From Mytilus galloprovincialis (Eukaryota > Mollusca > Bivalvia > Mytilida > Mytilidae): a stretch of DNA of 64,000 bases. Numbering within the stretch: position 1 is the stretch's first letter; each line of letters starts with the position of its first letter. Position numbers and translations under genes: made by a program. The notes under the pieces were generated by a model. It ran no database searches and had not been told where the DNA came from. It saw nothing but the letters and a program-made list of their open reading frames with translations. This document shows positions 57,349 to 64,000 of the stretch, one piece after another. The DNA lies in contig NC_134844.1 in assembly GCF_965363235.1 (NCBI RefSeq), positions 53,440,872-53,504,871 of the forward strand, given 5' to 3'.

Positions 57349-57612
57349 TTAGTTTTCATCATGTTTTGGGATTGATTTTTTTCTCGCTCCTCCATGGCGC
57401 TTGACAATCAGAAGATTGTGATATGTATAATATCTAGATTCAATTCTGGGGAGAATATTGCAATAAGTTCTGACTTCCAAGAATATTGCTCCATGGTTCC
57501 TATAAAATTTGGACCTTTTCTTATTCATTGCATCGATGTCTGTATTTATGGCATAAAATGATGTTCCTATTGATTTGTTTCCCTCTAGTTTGTAACGGTT
57601 AAAACGCGGCAC
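57349..57612 (-). CDS. Unrecognised 87-residue frame
   Basis: A frame with balanced composition (GTSFYAINTDIDAMNKKRSK, YHNLLIVKRHGGARKK) directly beside a SINE. No family recognised, no clear exon borders. Possibly a fragment of an unknown gene or element. Confidence 0.15.
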   Translation of the reverse strand: MPRFNRYKLEGNKSIGTSFYAINTDIDAMNKKRSKFYRNHGAIFLEVRTYCNILPRIESRYYTYHNLLIVKRHGGARKKSIPKHDEN

Positions 57613-57617
57613 CTTAG

Positions 57618-57951
57618 TTATCTACTAAGATTTGATTTGATTGATGTTTAGTGTTTTATCTACTAAGATTTAATTTGATTGATTTTTAGTGTTTTAACGC
57701 CACTTTTAAGCACCGCATTTAGGCTATTTCGTGGCGGTCAGTTTTTATTGGTGGAGGAAGCAGGAGTGCCTGGAGAAAACCATCGACCTTCGATAGTAAA
57801 ACTGACAATCCTAGTCAATTAAGATTGGAAGCAAATTAAAATGCACCCGCACGAGCGGGGTTCGAACTCACAACCTCAATGTTGACTGGCTAGTGATTAC
57901 ACTAGTAACTACTAAGACCTTTCGGCCACCGAGTCCCCTTATCTACTAAGA
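57618..57951 (-). mobile_element. tRNA-derived SINE with 13 bp target duplication
   Basis: TTATCTACTAAGA is repeated at 57618-57630 and 57939-57951. Read in reverse the head GGGGACTCGGTGGCCGAAAG and the B-box GAGTTCGAACCCC are followed by a body with TTTTCTCCAGGCACTCCTGC, ACCGCCACGAAATAGCC and GGCGTTAAAACACTAAAAAT, a core common in molluscan SINEs. The tail contains a partial tandem duplication of about 40 bases. Well preserved, so fairly young. Confidence 0.8.
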
Positions 57952-58393
57952 ACTTCAAGATACTAAAAAACAGAACAGTCGATACGAAACTGCTTAAACA
58001 CTTTGATACTCGAATAATAAATAAGAAAATATTTGTAATAATATTGGAGAAAAATTGAATATTATTAATAGCAAGATTATACAATTTTCATTTTGAGAGA
58101 AGGATAGGAAATTTAAATGAATTGATTGCTAGACAGATGTTTTTGTTAATGTTTCTGATGGAAAATGAAAACAAACTTGTTAATTTCTATTGATAATTGA
58201 TAAAGTTTAGCTTTTAAATTTTGTTGGATTCTTATATGAAAAGATAAACCTTCAGTAAAACACATTTCAATGTATCAATTTACTGGTTATTTAAATGTCA
58301 GGTGCATGTATATTAGGTACAAACAAATGACCACAAGAAAGAATTTAGGAACACAAAAAGAGTCATGTTTAAAATTTTGCTTTTTTAATGGTA

Positions 58394-61300
58394 TTACTGC
58401 TCCTGAACACTTGGGCATGTCTCTTGGTTGATGACCAAATATAGTTCTATATGAGCTTCAGCACTCACAAGAAAACATACAGCTAAAGTAACCCAATCAA
58501 AAACACGTAACAGATTGCAGTTACGACGTCTGCCATTATATGACGCCATTTTGTTGATATTTTTGTTTTCCTGAGGGTTTTGACATTTGTCGTCTGCTTC
58601 ATTGTTCATGTCATTTTTTCTTGTTTCAAAACAGACTAAGTCCTTGAAATCTCCGTTCGCAATGGTATCCAGAGGTAATAAATGTGGCTGGATTCTACCA
58701 TTTCTAGGCATCATTGATGCATTGCCAAAATAACTCATAACAACAGAATTGAATATTGCTACAAGACTACTGCTGATTAGTTGTAAGAAGTATTTACCTG
58801 GAAAAGAATAATTGCTATATGAATCACATATATTTTCAATTAAAACCATGAATCAATGCACTGTCATGTTTATCATTATTTTTTTTAAATTTTATTTATT
58901 TTATTTAAATTGATTTTCTTTCTGACACCGTTTTTCGTTCTTTCTTGTCGTAGTGTTATTGTTTTATCGTCGACTTATGCATTTGTATTGTCGTTTCGGT
59001 ATCATTCGCCTCTTTTTTGTGTCCATGGGGATTTGGGATTATGTGCTTTTTGGAATGACTGATACTTTATGGGGGTAAACAACTTAATAATGAAGAAATG
59101 GTTGTTCAATCCTACAGTTATCATGTACATGTATCTATTTTACTTTGTTTTGGTATTCATTTTGGTTTTTGTTGCGCTTGATCTAGCGTTCTGATACTGG
59201 GACATCCCAACCAGTTTGTTCGAGTACTAGCAATCAAGAACAATTATTAACTATTAAACAGTTATAATAAAGAATGAAATTTTAGTTTTCTTTGCTGTGT
59301 TTTGTGTGGTATTTTTAGTCTGTGTGTTTTTTTTTTTTTTTCTTATAAGCATAGTGTTGTCAGTTTATTTTCGATCTATGAGTTTGAATGTCTTTCGACA
59401 CTCTTTCATCGACATGAGCAGTTGTTATCTTAAATCTTATAATTTCCAAATCTTTGAAGATAAAGAAAACTTCAAAGAAAATTTTATAATAAAATTGAGA
59501 ATGGAAATGGGGAATGTGTCAAAGAGACAACAACCCAACCATAGAACAGACAACAGCAGAAGGTCACCAACAGGTCTTCAATGCAGCGAGAAACTCCCGC
59601 ACCTGAAGGCGTCCTTCCGCTGGTTAATAAATAAACACAACAAACTTACCTATCGTTGATATGTTCTGTGAATTGACAGGTAACAGACTACTCACTTGAA
59701 GCATTAAAACCATAAATGTCAGATATATCGTCATCCCAAAACTCACACGTTCACCACCATTTATTGGTATAAAAAATGTAAACATAGACAGTAAAGACAA
59801 GGACGAGGCAGGAAAAACAATATTATATAAATAATATTCTGGAAGCCGCTTAAGAACTAATTTCATTATCAACGTTCGGTGAGCTTGTATCACATAAACT
59901 CTTTCCATCGACCAGAGTGCGTGCGCATCTTTTACTACATCGAAATGTATAAATGACCTTTCACCATCCCATTTCAAGACTTGGTGATTGTTGAATAGCG
60001 ACACGGCCATTATGACCTCACACTCATGACAGTCTACAGGAAACTTTTCAGGATCCACGTCACATCTGGTCTTGAGTTCTCCTGTCAGTATAAATCCTAC
60101 TGTTCCGTTTGCTAAAACTTTGAAAGTTTCTTCTGTCATTCCATCCTTCAATACAGCCGAATCTACTTTCCTTAAATTGATAACAAGTTGCAATGGATTA
60201 ATTTTTGTGAGCGTACGGCAATTCTTATTGTCTGTCCTAAACATCACGATCGACCGTCTTTACAGATTTTATGATTAATATATCTTTTATTGATTTATTT
60301 GCCACTGTACGTACTGAAATGTTGCATCCGCTTTTTACTGTTTTTTTTGTCCTGCACGTTTTCCACAGATATTGCTTTTCATCAAGGCAAAATTTCACAA
60401 CCTTTTTGATATCTGGTATCTTACAATCATGAAAATCAACAACCATTTATCTTTACAAGCAATTTGTTCTTATGTTGTGCACAAACACGTTTTATCCCGC
60501 CCTATTCTGTATTTGCCTGTCCAAAGACACGAACCCGTAATTCAGGGGTTGTCGTTGGTTAATGTCTATATAGTATTTGTATTTTGCATATACTTTTGCA
60601 GTGTATAAGGCCTTTAGTTTTTACGTTTGAATTGTTTCACGTTTTTCATGTCGGAATCTTTTTATAGCTTACTATACTGTATTTATGTTTCTCGCTCTTG
60701 AATGACATACGGTGGTCTGTTATTCACCTTCTATTCATTTCATTTGAACTCTGGCAGGTAGTTTTCTCATTGGCAATACTACCATATCTGGTTATTTTCA
60801 TATTTACATAAAATCAAAAAAAAAAATGATAAATGATACATGTAGCAAAATACTTATTACTTACTTGTTCAAAATTCTGAAATCAGGGGTCCAAACCTCG
60901 TCCCCTTTTACTGTAAGATAATCCAATCCTCCATAATCACGAGGGTTCCATATTAAATATTCATCAATCCAGGTCTGTAAAATAAAGTAAATTAAAATGT
61001 TTAATGTTGTTTTTTTTTTTAAATGGTTAAGAAAGTGTAATAGATATTAGAACTCAATATACAAAAAAGAAGATGTGGTATGATTGCCAATGAGACAACT
61101 ATCCACAAAAGACCAAAATGATACAGACATTAACAACTACAGGTCACCGTACGGCCTTCAATAATGAGCAAAGTCCATACCGCATAGTCAGCTATAAAAG
61201 GCCCCGATAAGACAATGTAAAAGTGAATTCTGTGGATTTATTGTATGTACAGTATTCTATATTTGTTTCATATACCAGACTGAGTTATGATTCACATTTT

Positions 61301-63439
61301 TTATATAAATTACGCACACTCAGGCATTTTGTTGTGTATAGTTTCACTATGTTCCAACTTGTTATATTCTTGTCATCCTAAACGTTCTGTCTGACTATTT
61401 TGAACCAATAAAACCTTTCATGCTCTTCTGTGATCCCAAAAACAATGGTTTTATTTAGGTAGCGGTTGGTCTTAGAATAATCTGTAATACGGAGCTCCGT
61501 GCCAAGGGAATTCAGAAGTTCACTTTACGGCAAACAATATGAAATGGGAACATGAACTTACAGATGCGTAAGTGCAGCTAACTGTCAAAAATTGAAGGTT
61601 TTGAATCGTTTGGAAAAATAACGGGGAAAACATACAATGTACCCATTTACATGTTCAACTCTTTTAATGTATCAAGTCAGGAAATAACATCAAATGTAAT
61701 ATTAAACTGTATACTGCACAACAGAATAGACAAACATTGATACTATTTATCACACAAATATGCAGCACTTAAAAAAGAAATTTGAATTTTTATTGGTGTA
61801 ATCTTAATGTCTAGTGGCAATAAGTTCAGAACAAGAAAAAAACGAAAAAAAAAAAAAAATATTGAAGCTCATAACACACACACAAAAAAAAACAACAATA
61901 AAATAATTGTATAAATGTAAGAGAGTAAAATCAATCCATACAGAAGCAGGACTACAGACTTCATGTATGAAAGCTTATTAGGATCATTTTATGCTGTAGA
62001 AAAAAATGTAAGTCGTGGCCACGATTTACCGAAGTTATCCGTGACCTCGACATACTTCTCCGTGGCAACGAATTACTTATTCGTTGGCACGATTTACTAA
62101 TTCGTGGCCGCGACTTAATTGTCCTTGGCAACGACTTACTTCTCCGTGGCCACGACTTAGTTATCCGTTGCCACGACTAACTTGTCCGTGGCAACGACTT
62201 ACTTGTCCGTGGCCACGACTTACTTGCCCGTAGCCACGAATTAATTATTCGTGACCACGATTTACTTATTTGTTGGCACGATTTACTAAGTCGTAGCCAC
62301 AAATTACTTATTCGTGACAACGATTTACCTATTCGTGGCCACGATTTTCTAATTCGTTGCCACTACTTACTTATCCGTGGCCACAATTTACTAATCCGTG
62401 GCAACGACCTAGTTAGGGGTTCATATCATCATTTCTATAATTCTATATCTTTTATATTTTACCATTTCACTTTATTATTCTTTATCCTTTGATCTCTATT
62501 ATATTTGTTCTACACATGCGAAAATTATTTGCGACTGGTCATTAGGCAACCAAAAACAATCAACGTATTCTCTATATTTCGTCCTTTCTTTATTATGTCA
62601 TCTATAGGTTTGGTCCCGCTTCTTATCTATTTTTTGCACATTATTCTCTCTATGTAAACCCTGTATGTCCTGATAATAGGTGACTTATGCATAGCATGAT
62701 ATGTGGTAATTAAAAGAATAAACATATTTATATAATAATTTACTGTTTGTTTGGACATACAGATAGATGTCATAAGCCCATATCATGTAAAAAAATTAGG
62801 TCTTATAAAAATACAGTAGCATTTTAATAATTATTATATATATTTAACAACTCTAGGCAACAACTTTAAAAATCATGTCCACGAATTAGTAAATCGTGGA
62901 AACGAATAAGTAATTCATGATCACGGATAAGTAAGTCGTGACCATGAATTGGTAAATCGTGGCAGGACAAGTAAGTCGTGGCACCCACGGATAAGTAAAT
63001 CATGGCAACGAATAAGTAATTCGTGACCACGGATAAGTATGTCGTGGCCACGAATTAGTAAATCGTGGCCACGATTAAGTAATTCGGGTCCACGTAAAAG
63101 TAACTCGTGGCCACGGACAAGTAAGATGTCGCTTCAGATAAGTTAGTCGTGGCCACGGACATGTAAATCGTGGCCATGAATTAGTAAATCGTGGCCACGG
63201 ATAAGTATTTTGTGGCCACGGACAAATAATTCGTGGCCACGAAGAAGTAAGTCGTGGACACGGAGGAGTAAATCGTTGCCACGAATAAGCTATACAAGAT
63301 CTCAAAAGACTGTGTTTAACAAGACATAAAAAGATTTAGTGTAGTCAAAGTTCACAGATATAAAAAAAAAATCAGTTCAAAAGGAAGAGCTTACCAAATA
63401 CATTTCAACACTTTGTGACAGCACTCCATCTTTTTCTGA
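58394..63439 (-). CDS. Nicotinic acetylcholine receptor-like Cys-loop channel subunit, 3' four exons
   Basis: Exons 63439-63395 (45 bases), 60974-60865 (110), 60170-59650 (521) and 58797-58394 (404) join in phase with GT/AG borders; the 45 and 110 base exons have the lengths usual in nicotinic receptor genes. The 360 residues read SEKDGVLSQ, TWIDEYLIWNPRDYGG (loop D region), VWTPDF, the Cys loop CDVDPEKFPVDCHEC with 13 residues between the Cys, M1 (YYLYNIVFPASSLSLLS), GGER before M2 (Glu as in cation channels), M2 and M3, a short cytoplasmic loop and M4 (VFDWVTLAVCFLVSAEA). The vicinal Cys pair of alpha subunits is absent, and the aromatic loop B motif GSWTY reads AVSLFN. The signal peptide and first exons lie beyond the window; no exon was found in 63440-64000. 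Introns hold repeats. Confidence 0.88.
59485..59620 (+). repeat. Interspersed mussel repeat (GTGTCAAAGAGACAACAACC family)
   Basis: AATTGAGAATGGAAATGGGG, GTGTCAAAGAGACAACAACC, GGTCTTCAATGCAGCGAG and GCACCTGAAGGCG; in the last intron of the receptor gene, about 30 bases from the donor of the large exon. Confidence 0.7.
60478..60800 (+). repeat. Interspersed mussel repeat (CACATTCTGTATGT family), partial
   Basis: CACGTTTTATCCCGCCCTAT, GTAATTCAGGGGTTGTCGTT, and a tail TTTTCTCATTGGCAATACTA; in a receptor intron. Confidence 0.6.
61064..61225 (-). repeat. Interspersed mussel repeat (CACATTCTGTATGT family), partial
   Basis: AAGAAGATGTGGTATGATTG, ACAGGTCACCGTACGGCCTT and CATAGTCAGCTATAAAAGGC, as at 56400-56545. 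Confidence 0.7.
62005..62412. repeat. Array of CGTGGCCACG-type units, left arm
   Basis: About 14 units of roughly 28-30 bases of the form CCGTGGCCACGACTTACTTG, with frequent GGCAACG or GGCACG variants. The core CGTGGCCACG is itself palindromic. Confidence 0.85.
62413..62875. other. Spacer between the inverted arrays
   Basis: AT-rich sequence with no recognised gene or transposase; would be the loop of the intronic foldback. Confidence 0.4.
62876..63292. repeat. Array of CGTGGCCACG-type units, right arm, inverted
   Basis: Units of the form AAGTAAGTCGTGGCCACGGA, the reverse of those in 62005-62412. The two arrays face each other across about 460 bases, so the intron RNA could form a long imperfect duplex. 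Confidence 0.85.
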
Positions 63440-63484
63440 CTAAAATAATAATCATGATGTATTAATTAACAAACATCCTATTGG

Positions 63485-63720
63485 TGTCAATAGTGGAGCA
63501 GACACGACTTACCCTTCCGGAGCACCTGAGTTTAATCCCGGTTTACGTAAGTTTTCATTCTTTGATGTTGTTTTTTTTTGTAGTATTTTGTAAGCTTTGT
63601 TTTATTAAACTTTGTACTTATATTGCCTTCTTGGATAATTCTCTCCTGTGTTTTCTTTTGTTTTTAAATCTTTTTAAGATGCAAGAGGTCAATAAAAAGA
63701 TTCAAATATTGTATTGAATA
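63485..63720 (+). repeat. Interspersed mussel repeat (CACGACGGGTGCC family), diverged
   Basis: GACACGACTTACCCTTCCGG, AGCACCTGAGTTTAATCCCG, then TCTTTGATGTTGTTTTTTTT and TCTCCTGTGTTTTCTTTTG, the order of the reverse of 54900-55100. Confidence 0.5.
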
Positions 63721-63892
63721 AACAGATTTCTGTTGCTACAGAACATTTATGAGACTTCTAGATGTCATTTGTTTTGTAGGTTTTGTGTCTCCTTGAAATC
63801 ATGTCTCACATATCTTTATATCAATATAATTTACTAGTATCATAAATAAACTGCGTGATATTTGATAAATAGTGGTACTTTCAGAATCATAT

Positions 63893-64000
63893 ATACAAAA
63901 AGAAGATATGGTATGTTTGCCAATGAGACAACTCTTACAAGAGACTAAATGACACAAAAATTATATTTCACCGTAAGGTAAGGCCTTAAACAATAAGCAA
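63893..64000 (-). repeat. Interspersed mussel repeat (CACATTCTGTATGT family), cut by window end
   Basis: AAAAGAAGATATGGTATGTT, CCAATGAGACAACTCTTACA and AAGGCCTTAAACAATAAGCA follow the start of 56400. Confidence 0.65.

Overview
The window looks like nuclear DNA from a bivalve mollusc, most likely a mussel (Mytilus or a near relative). The reasons are the AT-rich sequence, genes split by introns with GT/AG borders, and many short interspersed repeat families that I recall as typical of mussel genomes. That species call rests on memory of the repeats, not on a search. There are no prokaryotic operons, rRNA genes or CRISPR arrays.

Five host genes can be supported. On the plus strand, 2846-3961 is a single-coding-exon FkbM-type methyltransferase with a membrane anchor. 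On the minus strand there are a TMEM45-family membrane protein (8434-9201), a complete eight-exon alpha-L-fucosidase (28185-41049, 463 residues), a three-exon secreted protein with a thrombospondin-1-like segment and a von Willebrand A domain (47343-49476, 320 residues), and the last four exons of a divergent nicotinic-receptor-like Cys-loop channel subunit (58394-63439) whose 5' end lies outside the window. They look like unrelated neighbours, not a pathway cluster.

Most of the rest is mobile or repetitive DNA. The most notable items are a tandem retrozyme-like element at about 3995-4625 with one structurally intact type I hammerhead ribozyme on the minus strand (4347-4386), plus three decayed relatives; a fossil tyrosine-recombinase retrotransposon of Ngaro/DIRS type (about 18400-23793) that carries an SGNH hydrolase domain; a Penelope-like element (about 16560-18290) split by a 460 bp palindromic element with TA flanks; two copies of another 444 bp palindrome with TA flanks (14931-15374 and 29120-29562), the second sitting inside a hAT-like transposon within a fucosidase intron; and a 1.4 kb TA-flanked inverted-repeat element (26452-27833).

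Tandem and inverted arrays are frequent: a 34 bp array beside a SINE head, a roughly 35 bp array in fucosidase intron 6, fourteen nearly identical 61 bp units at 45188-46041, a 3.7 kb array of about 505 bp monomers containing a 1013 bp duplication, and two mutually inverted arrays of a CGTGGCCACG-type unit in a receptor intron. tRNA-derived SINEs and LINE and Penelope tails complete the picture. Several long stretches hold nothing I can recognise and are marked so.
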